DNA of 64,000 nucleotides, from positions 123,061-187,060 of the forward strand of contig JAFAZH010000012.1 in assembly GCA_019239895.1 (NCBI GenBank), given 5' to 3'. Positions 1 through 8,072 of this stretch are shown piece by piece. Under the pieces are notes generated by a model that saw only the letters and a list, made by a program, of their open reading frames with translations, ran no database searches and was not told the origin of the DNA. The DNA comes from Abditibacteriaceae bacterium (lineage in GTDB: Bacteria > Armatimonadota > Abditibacteriia > Abditibacteriales > Abditibacteriaceae). Each line of letters starts with the position of its first letter. Positions within the stretch are counted from its first letter, which is position 1. The translations under genes were made by a program, and so were the position numbers.

Positions 1-107
1 CTGATGCCCCATCTGATGCCGTTCTGCTGGATAAAAGAAACCGCAGGCTTAGAGTGCGTTCTACTGAGTTAAAACATTACCGTAGAAAGTGTAGGAAGTA
101 GAAAATT

Positions 108-1700
108 ATGGCAACTGACGCACAGGCAGCCGCCGCGGATCAGGTCAGCAAATATCGCTGGTTGATCCTGTTGGGCTTAATTACGGCGGCCATCATGGAA
201 GTTTTAGATACGACTATTGTCAATGTGTCGCTGCCCCAGATGGCTGGTAACCTGGGGGCGACGTTCCAGGAAGTCGCTTGGGTTTCCACTGGCTACATCC
301 TCGCCAACGTCGTGGTGCTGCCAATGACAGCATTCTTGGCTGCCACTTTTGGGCGACGCAACTATCTGACGGCTTCGATCCTGATCTTTATTGTGGCCTC
401 ATTTTTATGCGGCACCTCGCACACTCTGGGTGAACTTGTCTTATGGCGCGTGTTGCAAGGCGCGGGCGGAGCCGCCTTGCTCTCCACCGCCCAGGCAACG
501 TTGCGTCAGATTTTTCCGCGTGAACAGCAAGGCATTGTGCAAGCGGTTTTTCTCATGGGCGTGATCGTGGCCCCGACTTTAGGGCCGACGCTGGGTGGCT
601 GGATTACTGACAACTATACCTGGAACTGGTGCTTCTTTATTAATGTGCCGATTGGCATTCTGTCAGTTTTTCTGGTGTCGAGCTTTCTGCAAGATACGCC
701 CGGAATGCGCCAACGTCCCACCTCGGTTGACTTCTTCGGCATCGCTCTGCTCGCGGTTGGGTTAGCCTCCTTGCAATACGTCTTAGAAGAGGGACAGCAG
801 AACGATTGGTTTAACGATCCATTGATCGTGCGTCTCTCTATCCTATCGGCGATCACGCTCTCCATCATGCTCTGGTGGGAACTGTCACCCCGTAACCCGG
901 CTCCCGTAGTGGATTTTCGGGTGCTTAAAAACCGCGACCTCTCGTGTTCGATATTTCTCTTTGTAGCACTTGGCTTTGGACTTTATGGCGGAACTTATCT
1001 GTTTCCCCTCTTTGCGCAGAACTTGCTCGGCTTTACCCCAACCACCACGGGCCTGATGCTGCTACCAGGTGGACTAGGCACCGCCACGAGTGCCCTGCTT
1101 TGCGGACGAATGCTGAATGGCCCCAAACCCTTGGTTGATCCACGGGCGCTGATTTTTATCGGGGTTGGCCTATTTATGACTTCGATGTGGCGCATGGGGC
1201 ATCTCACCACAATGGCAGGCGAACCGGATGTGCGCCTGGCCCTGTTTATGCGTGGCTTTGGACTGGGCTTTTTGTTTGCCCCAATCAATAATGTGGCCTA
1301 TGGCAACATTGATCCGCGCATTGCCCAGCAAGCCTCTGGCCTAATCAATCTGGCCCGTCAATTGGGTGGCTCCTTTGGCATTGCTATCTTAGGCACCTTC
1401 CTCACCAATAAGACGCAGTTTCACCACGCTATGTTGGTGAACTACACCTATCGCGGCAACCCGGCTCTGGAACAAAAGCTCCAAGCGTTTCAGAGCAATT
1501 TTATGGCGCATGGCATGTCGGCCACTGTCGCTCAGAAAGCTGCCTTCGCCGCCTTAGAGCGCCTGGTCTCGCAACAAGCCAGTATGCTCGCTTACAACGA
1601 TTCATGGATCTTTATCCTGACCGCTTTCGCCTGCACCTCCCCCGCTATTTTGCTGCTGCGCAAACCGCGTGGTGCTGCCGCCGCTGTAGATGCGCACTAG
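108..1700 (+). CDS. DHA2-family MFS multidrug exporter (EmrB-like)
   Basis: This is a drug:H+ antiporter of the major facilitator superfamily, 14-helix DHA2 branch, located in the inner membrane; such proteins export hydrophobic compounds. The 530-residue length and many hydrophobic segments fit. Near residue 33 it has the family signature LDTTIVNVSLPQ, and around residues 148-180 a motif-C-like stretch (GVIVAPTLGPTLGGW) typical of antiporters. The ATG at 108 follows a purine-rich AGGAAG ribosome site about 8 bases upstream. In Gram-negative bacteria EmrB partners an EmrA/HlyD adaptor; that gene would lie upstream of the window edge and is not visible. The exact substrate cannot be told. The following kinase gene begins about 18 bases after the stop, so co-transcription is possible. 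Confidence 0.92.
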   Translation: MATDAQAAAADQVSKYRWLILLGLITAAIMEVLDTTIVNVSLPQMAGNLGATFQEVAWVSTGYILANVVVLPMTAFLAATFGRRNYLTASILIFIVASFLCGTSHTLGELVLWRVLQGAGGAALLSTAQATLRQIFPREQQGIVQAVFLMGVIVAPTLGPTLGGWITDNYTWNWCFFINVPIGILSVFLVSSFLQDTPGMRQRPTSVDFFGIALLAVGLASLQYVLEEGQQNDWFNDPLIVRLSILSAITLSIMLWWELSPRNPAPVVDFRVLKNRDLSCSIFLFVALGFGLYGGTYLFPLFAQNLLGFTPTTTGLMLLPGGLGTATSALLCGRMLNGPKPLVDPRALIFIGVGLFMTSMWRMGHLTTMAGEPDVRLALFMRGFGLGFLFAPINNVAYGNIDPRIAQQASGLINLARQLGGSFGIAILGTFLTNKTQFHHAMLVNYTYRGNPALEQKLQAFQSNFMAHGMSATVAQKAAFAALERLVSQQASMLAYNDSWIFILTAFACTSPAILLLRKPRGAAAAVDAH

Positions 1701-1717
1701 ATAGAATACAAGAAGCC

Positions 1718-2188
1718 ATAGAACTCATTATCTTTATCGGCTTACAGGGAGCGGGCAAAAGCACTTTTTACCGCACCCATTTTGCGGCCACTCATGTCCA
1801 CATCAGCAAAGATAAACTGCGCAACAATAAGCATCCAGAGCGACGCCAGCGCCAATTGCTGCAACAAGCCTTAGCGCAAGGCCAGTCGGTAGTTGTAGAC
1901 AACACAAATCCCACGGCTACCGACCGCGAGCCTTTAATTCAGATCGGACACAGTTTTGGTGCAACCGTTACTGGTTACTACTTTGAATCGAACGTCAGCG
2001 ACTGTTTGCAGCGCAACAGCCTTCGCGTCGGGATTGCGCGGGTGCCGGATATTGCGCTTTATGCCACCATCAAGAAATTGGAGCGACCTGCTTATGGTGA
2101 AGGGTTTGACCATTTATATTATGTGCGTATAGCACCATCAAACGGGTTTGAGGTGAGCGAGTGGGCAGCAGAGGACAGGCATGAATAA
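1718..2188 (+). CDS. P-loop (AAA_33/polynucleotide-kinase-like) ATPase; no standard start codon
   Basis: A small P-loop kinase of the AAA_33 / PNKP-kinase type. The Walker A motif GLQGAGKST comes within the first 15 residues, followed by ISKDKLR and a VVDNTNPT strand typical of 5'-hydroxyl polynucleotide kinases and zeta-toxin-like kinases. The frame is open back to 1604 inside the exporter gene, but the domain begins only at about 1718, where an ATA codon sits exactly where relatives of this family usually have the initiator Met (ATA-Glu-Leu-Ile-Ile-Phe-Ile-Gly). No ATG, GTG or TTG lies between 1607 and that point in frame. The stop overlaps the start of the Thg1-type gene by 8 bases, which implies translational coupling. 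By family, the likely role is phosphorylating nucleic-acid or nucleotide ends; the substrate is inferred from the neighbour only. Confidence 0.75.
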   Translation: MELIIFIGLQGAGKSTFYRTHFAATHVHISKDKLRNNKHPERRQRQLLQQALAQGQSVVVDNTNPTATDREPLIQIGHSFGATVTGYYFESNVSDCLQRNSLRVGIARVPDIALYATIKKLERPAYGEGFDHLYYVRIAPSNGFEVSEWAAEDRHE

Positions 2189-2942
2189 CGACCAGTTTGA
2201 AGCCAAAATGCGCCAGGCGGAATATTTCCATGAGCTGCGTCTTGTCCCAGGAGCATGGGTTGTCATCCGTGTAGATGGGCGTGGCTTCTCGCGTTTTACG
2301 GAAAAGCATTTTCAAAAGCCCTGTGATGAGCGGTTCCGCGACTATATGCTGCAAACCGCACAAGTGTTGTTGGAAGAGCTAACTGGCCTTTATGTTTATA
2401 CCGAAAGTGATGAGATTTCGATTCTCATAAAACCCAATTGGAACCTGTTTGATCGTGGCTGGGAGAAAGCGGTTTCCATTTCGGCAGGCATCGCCAGTGC
2501 CGCCTTTACGCACGCTTGTGGCAAGGTCGCTCACTTCGATAGCCGCGTCTGGCTGGGTGTGAATGAAGATGCGGTGGTAGATTATTTCCGCTGGCGGCAA
2601 TCGGATGCGCAGCGTTGCGCCCTCAATGGCTGGTGTTACTGGACTTTGCGTAATACCGGGGTAAACGTCAGGCAGGCGACAAAAAGAATTGAAAAGCTAT
2701 CCGTGGCAGCGAAGCAGGAATTGCTGTTGGAGTATGGCATCACTTTTAATGAACTTCCGGCTTGGCAGCGCCAGGGAGTGGGTCTCTATTGGGAAGAGTA
2801 TGAGAAAGAAGGCTACAACCCGCAAACCGACGAGACCGTGAAAGTGCTGCGGCGTCGCGTTAAGGTGGACTGGGAATTGCCCGTGCAGCAGGATTACAAG
2901 AACTTACTGCTTAACTTCATGAGAGCGAGTAATTTAGTTTAG
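2181..2942 (+). CDS. tRNAHis guanylyltransferase / Thg1-like 3'-5' RNA polymerase
   Basis: A member of the Thg1/TLP family, which adds nucleotides in the 3'-5' direction to the 5' end of tRNA (G-1 of tRNAHis in eukaryotes, repair of 5'-truncated tRNAs by bacterial Thg1-like proteins). The polymerase palm motifs are visible: VDGRGFSRFT with the first metal-binding Asp near residue 32, and TESDEISIL with the Asp-Glu pair near residues 77-78. At 253 residues it matches the family. Bacteria encode G-1 of tRNAHis genomically, so the likely function is tRNA 5'-end repair rather than histidine identity. It overlaps the upstream P-loop kinase by 8 bases; a kinase that makes a 5'-phosphate would prepare a substrate for such a polymerase. 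That partnership is inference. Confidence 0.88.
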   Translation: MNNDQFEAKMRQAEYFHELRLVPGAWVVIRVDGRGFSRFTEKHFQKPCDERFRDYMLQTAQVLLEELTGLYVYTESDEISILIKPNWNLFDRGWEKAVSISAGIASAAFTHACGKVAHFDSRVWLGVNEDAVVDYFRWRQSDAQRCALNGWCYWTLRNTGVNVRQATKRIEKLSVAAKQELLLEYGITFNELPAWQRQGVGLYWEEYEKEGYNPQTDETVKVLRRRVKVDWELPVQQDYKNLLLNFMRASNLV

Positions 2943-3083
2943 ACCTCCTTGAATGAAACTACGGGCGTATAACTGGCTCGTTAAGTGCGCAGTGATGCCC
3001 TACTCTTATTTCCAGGTTGTAGGCTTCTCCTACTCCTAGGAGCAGGTTGCATTAATTGAAGTATCACGTTAGAAACCATAGAT

Positions 3084-4115
3084 ATGAGCACAGATAAATT
3101 GCGTTTAATTCAATGTGGCGTTGGTGGACATGGTTATGGCTGGGTGCAACACCAGACCAGCCAGTCACCGGACTTTGATTTAGTGGCCATTGTAGATGTC
3201 GTGGACGAGCAGTTAACCAAAGTTGGCGAAGAAGTCGGTATTCCGGCAGAGCGACGTTTTAAGAACCTGGAAGACGCGCTAAAGCATGTCGAGGCGGATG
3301 CGATACTAACTGTTACCCCACCAGTGATTCATGCCCAACATGCGCACGTCGCTTTCGAGCATGGCTTGCATGTGATGACGGAAAAGCCCATTGCCGACAC
3401 GCTGGACAATGCCAAGCGCATGGTAGAGATGGCAGAGCAAAGTGGCAAGCAATTAGTAGTCAGCCAGAACTATCGTTTTAGCCCAACCGTGCAAACCTTA
3501 AAGCAGTTGCTTAATGACCAAACCGTGGGTGAGTTCGGGCATGGGCACATGGATTTCTATATCCCCGCTGATTTCACTGGTAGTTTCCGTGAGACGATGG
3601 AGTTTCCCCTCCTGGTGGATATGTCTATTCATCACCTGGATATGATCCGTTGTGTCACAGGCCGCAACATCACCAAAGTGACGGCGCAAAGTTTTCGTCC
3701 GCCCTGGTCATGGTATCAGCATGACCCCGGCTTAAAGATGTTGCTGGAATTAGAAGGCGGCATCCCCTTTAGCTATAGTGGCGATTGGAGTGCCCTGGGG
3801 CGTTATACCAGTTGGAATGGCAATTGGCGGCTGCAATGCGGTGCCGGTTCATTGCACATGGAAAATGATAAGTTGCTGGTAGCACGCTGTGAAAAGTGGA
3901 GCAAAGACCTGACGGTGGAAGAAGTGGAATCTACTCCCTTAGAGCGTGGTGGCCCGGCGGCAACGCTCCACGCCTTTGCCGAAGCCATTCGCACCGGACA
4001 GCCTGCCGAAACCAGTGGGGCCGATAACTTGCACTCTTTCGGTGCGGTCATGGCCGGTGTCACCAGCGCCCGCGAAAACCGCACCGTTGAGGTGGCAGAA
4101 TTGATTAGTGGTTAA
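3084..4115 (+). CDS. Gfo/Idh/MocA family NAD(P)-dependent oxidoreductase
   Basis: A cytosolic sugar-type dehydrogenase of 343 residues. The N-terminal Rossmann fold starts with a glycine-rich loop (CGVGGHGYGW) and has the family EKP motif (MTEKPIAD, around residue 100) that contacts the nicotinamide and supplies the catalytic Lys. The C-terminal alpha/beta domain has the HHLD motif region near residue 180 (SIHHLDMIRC), where the active-site His lies. Members oxidise or reduce sugars, inositols or amino sugars; the substrate here is unknown. The stop codon touches the left arm of a 31-bp perfect inverted repeat that separates it from dop, so it is probably not part of the proteasome operon in a functional sense. 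Confidence 0.9.
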   Translation: MSTDKLRLIQCGVGGHGYGWVQHQTSQSPDFDLVAIVDVVDEQLTKVGEEVGIPAERRFKNLEDALKHVEADAILTVTPPVIHAQHAHVAFEHGLHVMTEKPIADTLDNAKRMVEMAEQSGKQLVVSQNYRFSPTVQTLKQLLNDQTVGEFGHGHMDFYIPADFTGSFRETMEFPLLVDMSIHHLDMIRCVTGRNITKVTAQSFRPPWSWYQHDPGLKMLLELEGGIPFSYSGDWSALGRYTSWNGNWRLQCGAGSLHMENDKLLVARCEKWSKDLTVEEVESTPLERGGPAATLHAFAEAIRTGQPAETSGADNLHSFGAVMAGVTSARENRTVEVAELISG

Positions 4116-4242
4116 CCACGAATGAACACTAATAGACACGAATGAGATTGAGGATAGAAGATAGAGGATGAAGTATCCAGCCTCCAGTAACCAGCCTCCA
4201 GCCTCTACAAGCATTCGTGTCTATTAGTGTTCATTCGTGGTT
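4114..4242. repeat. 31-bp perfect inverted repeat between oxidoreductase and dop
   Basis: Arms at 4114-4144 and 4212-4242 are perfect reverse complements (31 of 31) around a 67-base loop. The arm reads like a string of short related words (CACGAATGAACACTAATAG). The loop contains purine-rich near-repeats on its left half and two copies of CCAGCCTCCAG on its right. The left arm begins on the stop codon of the upstream gene and the right arm ends 11 bases before the dop start. A diverged single copy of the right arm lies at 8022-8054 before pafA. In RNA this would fold into a very stable hairpin. Confidence 0.95.
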
Positions 4243-4253
4243 CCAAGATAAAT

Positions 4254-5744
4254 ATGAATTCATTATTTGGTATTGAAACAGAATATGGCGTGACGGTGGA
4301 AGGCGCGGATGCCACAGGGTTAGTGGCGGCTTCGCGGGAAGTGGTGCAGTCGTATAGCGGGCGCAGTGCCGGGCCGTGGAATTATCGCGCTGAAGACCCG
4401 CGCAATGATGTGCGCGGGTTTCATGTAGATAAGCTGTCGCAAGACCCGACGGACGCTCAGTTCGATAAGCCGGGTGACAAAGTTGCCAGCCCAACCGAGG
4501 ATCGTTGTGACCGTGTCTTGCTCAACGGGGCGCGGCTGTACAATGACCACGGGCACCCAGAGTATTCCACCCCCGAATGTTCCAGCCTGCGTGCCCTCGT
4601 TGCCCATGATAAAGCCGGGGAGCGCATTATCTTAGAATGTGCCAATGCGTATGCCGCCAAGACGGGTAAGGCGACCCAAATTTTCAAGAACAACACCGAC
4701 TTTCACGGTGCCAGTTATGGCACGCATGAAAGTTACTTAATGCAGCGGGGGGTGGCCTGGGATGATGTCATTTACAACCTCGCGCCGTTCCTCGCCACGC
4801 GCATTATTTATGCGGGAGCGGGCAAGGTGGGCATTGAAGAAAGAGGTGCGCCTTCCTGCTCTTATCAACTATCGCAACGCGCCGATTTCTTTAGCGTCTT
4901 ACAAAGCGTTGACACTTTGCATAACCGGCCTCTGGTGAATACCCGCGATGAAGCGCACGGCGATGCACGACGTTTTCGCCGCCTGCATGTGATTGCGGGG
5001 GATGCCAATCTCAGCGAATATGCTACCGCACTCCGCGTGGGGGCGACCAATTTAGTGGTGGCCCTCATCGAATCGGGTTGGGAAACGCCCGTCACATTGC
5101 GGGATGCCGTGCGCAGCATCAAGCAAATCTCGCGGGATCAAACTTATCGCTGGCTGGTCGAAGGTTCGGACGGCAACCACATTAGCGCAGTGGATGTGCA
5201 ACGCGCTTACTGGCGTGCCGCCTGTAAATTGGAGTTGCCTGGCAGCGAATGGTTGTTGGATGAATGGCAGGCGACGTTGGATGCCCTGGCGGAAGACCCC
5301 TGGCAATTAGGGGATCGCCTGGATTGGGTGGCGAAGAAATTGCTGCTCGACGAGTTCGCGGAAGCTGAAGGTCTGGACTGGGAACAAGACGCCCTCACCC
5401 TGCAAAGCCTGGATTTGGCTTATCATAATGTTGACCCGGCGGAAGGTCTCTATTACGGATTAGTCGAAAGTGGGGCCATGCTAACTCTGGTGACCGAAGA
5501 GGAGATTGAAGCGGCGCGTTGCGCCCCACCTTCCGACACCCGCGCGGCGTTACGCGGCCTACTGGTGCGCCGCTTTGCCGATACCATCAAGTCCGCCTCT
5601 TGGGGCGGCTTAGTGGTGGAGGAAGCAGGCGAGAGAATTAATTTAGTGTTGCCAGAAGCGGCTGCTGATTATCCGGCGTTATGTCAACAAATTGAAACCG
5701 CTGCCTCAGCCCATGATGTGGCGGCAATTCTGCGCAAAGCATAA
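4254..5744 (+). CDS. dop: Depupylase/deamidase of Pup (Dop)
   Basis: Dop deamidates the C-terminal Gln of Pup to Glu and removes Pup from substrates; it shares the glutamine-synthetase-like fold of the Pup ligase. The protein opens with FGIETEYG, holding the ATP/Mg-binding glutamates, and has LYNDHGHPEYS with the conserved active-site Asp at residue 98. The segment WNYRAEDPRNDVRGF (about 42-56) is shared with actinobacterial Dop and absent from PafA, and the C-terminus ASWGGLVV matches Dop rather than PafA. The frame opens at 4227 inside the repeat arm, but the ATG at 4254 gives the family N-terminus and 496 residues. It heads a dop-pup-prcB-prcA-pafA run. The matching presence of a Gln-ending Pup supports the deamidase role. 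Confidence 0.95.
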   Translation: MNSLFGIETEYGVTVEGADATGLVAASREVVQSYSGRSAGPWNYRAEDPRNDVRGFHVDKLSQDPTDAQFDKPGDKVASPTEDRCDRVLLNGARLYNDHGHPEYSTPECSSLRALVAHDKAGERIILECANAYAAKTGKATQIFKNNTDFHGASYGTHESYLMQRGVAWDDVIYNLAPFLATRIIYAGAGKVGIEERGAPSCSYQLSQRADFFSVLQSVDTLHNRPLVNTRDEAHGDARRFRRLHVIAGDANLSEYATALRVGATNLVVALIESGWETPVTLRDAVRSIKQISRDQTYRWLVEGSDGNHISAVDVQRAYWRAACKLELPGSEWLLDEWQATLDALAEDPWQLGDRLDWVAKKLLLDEFAEAEGLDWEQDALTLQSLDLAYHNVDPAEGLYYGLVESGAMLTLVTEEEIEAARCAPPSDTRAALRGLLVRRFADTIKSASWGGLVVEEAGERINLVLPEAAADYPALCQQIETAASAHDVAAILRKA

Positions 5745-5753
5745 ACTTATAGA

Positions 5754-5853
5754 GTAGGTGGTAGATGGTAGGTAGTAGATAGGAGGGAGAATGCAGGAAA
5801 GGGATAGCCCTAACGGATATCGTATCCTACCTACCTCCTACCATCTACCACCT
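5754..5853. repeat. Imperfect inverted repeat between dop and pup
   Basis: Arms near 5754-5783 and 5824-5853 are reverse complements over the outer 19 positions (one mismatch) and then diverge slightly. The arms are made of GTAGG / TAGATGG words and their complements. The loop is about 40 bases. The right arm ends a few bases before the strong AAGGAG ribosome site of pup. Its sequence is unrelated to the repeats in neighbouring gaps. Confidence 0.85.
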
Positions 5854-5872
5854 GCCTCAAAAGGAGACGATC

Positions 5873-6067
5873 ATGAATTTCTTCCAAGCTGACGAAACAA
5901 TGCGGCGTCCACTGCCGACGACCCCAATGGAAAAGCCCGGCGGCGATGATTCTGGTGGCCCTTCGGCTCCCAAGGTGAAGCGCCCGGATACACGCCAACT
6001 GCTCGACCGCATGAAGCGTGTTGACCCAGAGCAAGCCAAGCGGTATCGCCAACGTAGTGGACAGTAA
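5873..6067 (+). CDS. pup: Prokaryotic ubiquitin-like protein (Pup / UBact)
   Basis: A 64-residue, highly charged, presumably disordered protein that is conjugated through its C-terminus to lysines of substrates for proteasomal degradation. It ends in Arg-Ser-Gly-Gln, so Dop must first deamidate the terminal Gln. The C-terminal helix region (TRQLLDRMKRVDPEQAKRY) resembles the ligase- and ATPase-binding part of Pup. The end Ser-Gly-Gln in place of Gly-Gly-Gln and the N-terminal Met-Arg-Arg-Pro / Gly-Gly-Asp-Asp-Ser-Gly pattern fit the UBact variant described from Gram-negative phyla including Armatimonadetes, as I recall it. The ATG has a strong AAAAGGAG site 7 bases upstream. It lies between dop and prcB as in actinobacteria. 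Confidence 0.95.
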   Translation: MNFFQADETMRRPLPTTPMEKPGGDDSGGPSAPKVKRPDTRQLLDRMKRVDPEQAKRYRQRSGQ

Positions 6068-6207
6068 GACCTAACCCCCATCCCCTTCTCGGTTCGGGAA
6101 GGGGTGTCAGAGGATAAGGCTATAGCTTAGGTTGTAGTCCTATCAAACGCTATACAGCCGTCCTTTGTTCCCCTCCCCGACACGGGGAGGGGGCAGGGGA
6201 GAGGTTA
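6068..6207. repeat. CCTAACCCC-type hairpin element, copy 1 (pup-prcB gap)
   Basis: Immediately after the pup stop the sequence runs GACCTAACCCC, then a 7-bp hairpin (CCCCTTC / GAAGGGG, near 6080-6102), a spacer, a 10-bp hairpin (CCCCTCCCCG / CGGGGAGGGG, near 6170-6191) and ends CAGGGGAGAGGTTA. The two ends are partly complementary to one another. The same design and orientation relative to transcription recurs at 14796-14972 and, on the minus strand, at 36747-36873. It probably forms a compound RNA hairpin separating abundant pup mRNA from the protease subunits. Confidence 0.85.
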
Positions 6208-6249
6208 AAACGGCTCTTAAATGGAGCTTTGTCAGAGTTGGTTTATTTT

Positions 6250-7104
6250 ATGGATTTTGCCACTTCACGCCCAGGCGATTTTTCGCGCCTGGTGCAAGTT
6301 TTACCGACACCTGAAACTACCACGACACACCAGCCCCACGGAGTTGGAGAATCACATTCTGCTACTTCGTTTGTTGAAACCCACGGCACGACTGTTATTG
6401 CTGTGAAATATAAAGAAGGCGTGCTGAATGTGGCTGACCGTCGCGCCACCGCTGGTATGGGTGTCATGTATGACCGCGCCGAAAAGATTCTGGCGCTGGA
6501 TGACCATACCATAGTCGCTATTAGCGGTTCATTTGCGACTTCTATCCAAATGGCCCGCTATTTGCGTCATTCCTTCAAATATTATTCGCGTAGCCAACTT
6601 CAACCGATGAGCCTGGAAGGTAAATTGGCCGAGTTAACACGCGCGATTTCTAATAACCTGCCGATGCTGTTACAGGGCATTGGTGCATTTATCCCAGTGC
6701 TTTCGGCCTATGACTTGGAAGCCGACCAAGGCCGCATCTTCTTTTATGATGGCATGGGCGCACGCTTTGAAAGCTCGGAGTTTGGTGCGGCTGGCTCCGG
6801 CTCGTCGGCCATCCGTGGCTCCTTCGATTACATTGTGCGTACCAAAAAGCCCTTCAGTGAAATGGACTTGCAGGAAGCGTTGCGCGAGTGCCTCATCTTG
6901 CTCGATATTGCGGCTGACCTGGATGCGGCGACGGGCGGCTACTCCAAAATTTTGCCCGCAGCCAAGGCTGTAACACGCGATGGTGTCCTCACCCTTGATG
7001 AGTCGCAGATGACCGATGTGCTGCGTCAAATGGAAGATGGCGTCTTAGGTGCGATACCCCCGGTGCGCGCCCACAGAATAGACGCTGATTCGGAAAGTAT
7101 TTAA
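6250..7104 (+). CDS. prcB: 20S proteasome beta subunit (PrcB)
   Basis: The catalytic Ntn-hydrolase subunit of the bacterial 20S proteasome. A propeptide of 46 residues (counted from the ATG at 6250) precedes His-Gly-Thr-Thr; autocleavage at Gly-Thr exposes Thr47 as the nucleophile. Supporting residues of the active site are visible as VADRRAT (Asp) and AEKILAL (Lys), with the GSGS loop further on. The frame also allows a TTG start at 6229; neither has a strong ribosome site, so the start is uncertain by seven residues. The C-terminus continues to IPPVRAHRID. It lies between pup and prcA and is separated from each by an inverted-repeat element. Confidence 0.95.
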   Translation: MDFATSRPGDFSRLVQVLPTPETTTTHQPHGVGESHSATSFVETHGTTVIAVKYKEGVLNVADRRATAGMGVMYDRAEKILALDDHTIVAISGSFATSIQMARYLRHSFKYYSRSQLQPMSLEGKLAELTRAISNNLPMLLQGIGAFIPVLSAYDLEADQGRIFFYDGMGARFESSEFGAAGSGSSAIRGSFDYIVRTKKPFSEMDLQEALRECLILLDIAADLDAATGGYSKILPAAKAVTRDGVLTLDESQMTDVLRQMEDGVLGAIPPVRAHRIDADSESI

Positions 7105-7113
7105 GAAACAAGA

Positions 7114-7199
7114 GGTAATGGATGATAGGTCATAGGTGATGGGCAACTGCCGTTGATACAGCGCCATAACCCATCGCCTATGACCTATCATCCATTACC
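7114..7199. repeat. 30-bp inverted repeat between prcB and prcA (29/30)
   Basis: Arms at 7114-7143 and 7170-7199 are reverse complements at 29 of 30 positions; the single difference would be a G-U pair in RNA. The loop is 26 bases. The arms consist of words such as GATGATAGGTCATAGG that do not resemble any other repeat in the window. The right arm lies about 14 bases before the prcA start. Confidence 0.95.
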
Positions 7200-7213
7200 C
7201 ATTATCTGCTATT

Positions 7214-8002
7214 ATGTATTCACCCTACGATTTTAATCAAAGCATTGCGCACCGTGCTGAGTATGTGGAAGAGCGGCTTAAAGGTGGCGCACCAGTGGTG
7301 GGAATATCCTACGATAAAGGTGTGCTGCTGCTCACGGTCAAGCGCACGCAACGCAAGATTTTCGAGATTTACGATCAGTTGATGTATTCGGCCATTGGCA
7401 ATCAGGCTGATGTAGAAGCCGTGCGACTGGCAGCCATTGACTTTGCTCATGCCGAAGGCTTTCAACGCTCGCCCGATGATGTTTCGATTCAACGCCTGGT
7501 TGGTTTTGCCATTTCGCCACCGTTGAAGCGCAGCTTTGGCGATCCACTCAGTACGCCCAATGTGCTGCGAGCTATTTTTGTGGAGATGGGCAAGCGTCCT
7601 GAGAAAGATGTGTTCTTTATCCTGAACTATGACGGGGAGTTTTCAACGCACTCGCGTTTCGCTGTCGTCGCAGGTCGTGACGCTTCGGAACTGGCCATGC
7701 ACGAAGAACTGGAAAAATATTCCGATGTGCCCGACTTAGCAACGGCGCTGCAACGCGCTGTTGCCGCCTGGCGCAGAGGTGCCCAGGATCAACCTGCGGC
7801 TACTGATGACGATGCAGATGACGAAGCGACCGACCGCGCCTCAACGGAAGACATCCCAGACCCATTGGCCCAGGCTCTCGAAGACGGCGAAATAGAAGCC
7901 GCGATTTTAGAGCGTGATACTTCCCGCGAAAGCAAGTTCCGTATGCTGCGCGCCGATGAACTAAAAGATGTGGTAGCAACTCCAGCCAATGCGAACAGTT
8001 GA
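7214..8002 (+). CDS. prcA: 20S proteasome alpha subunit (PrcA)
   Basis: The structural alpha-ring subunit that gates the 20S proteasome. Its N-terminal helix (YDFNQSIAHRAEYVEERL) and the strand GAPVVGISYDKGVLLLT match the Ntn fold of PrcA, which lacks the catalytic Thr. The protein is 262 residues; after about residue 195 the tail is acidic and low in complexity (TDDDADDEATD), which is longer than I expect for actinobacterial PrcA. It follows prcB after a 109-base gap filled by an inverted repeat, and precedes pafA. PrcA and PrcB form the alpha7-beta7-beta7-alpha7 barrel. Confidence 0.94.
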   Translation: MYSPYDFNQSIAHRAEYVEERLKGGAPVVGISYDKGVLLLTVKRTQRKIFEIYDQLMYSAIGNQADVEAVRLAAIDFAHAEGFQRSPDDVSIQRLVGFAISPPLKRSFGDPLSTPNVLRAIFVEMGKRPEKDVFFILNYDGEFSTHSRFAVVAGRDASELAMHEELEKYSDVPDLATALQRAVAAWRRGAQDQPAATDDDADDEATDRASTEDIPDPLAQALEDGEIEAAILERDTSRESKFRMLRADELKDVVATPANANS

Positions 8003-8021
8003 GGTCAACAACTCTCTCAAA

Positions 8022-8054
8022 CATTCGCGCTTATTTGTGTCCATTCGTGGTTAA
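8022..8054. repeat. Solitary diverged repeat arm before pafA
   Basis: The stretch ending GTCCATTCGTGGTTAA resembles the right arm of the inverted repeat at 4212-4242 with a few substitutions. No partner arm is found nearby, so this looks like a half or decayed copy. It means that the prcA-pafA gap also carries a member of the repeat population. Confidence 0.7.
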
Positions 8055-8072
8055 CTCAAAAGCGATATATCT

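Noticed and set aside
1..101. A frame open from the window edge to a TAG at 99-101, possibly the end of an upstream gene
   Set aside because: Another frame is open to 72 as well, and neither 20-30 residue tail has any recognisable feature, so no partial gene is called.
4121..4240. AACACTAATAG and TTAGTGTTC words as NrtR half-sites
   Set aside because: They lie within the arms of a long inverted repeat and are not spaced as a 19-bp operator.
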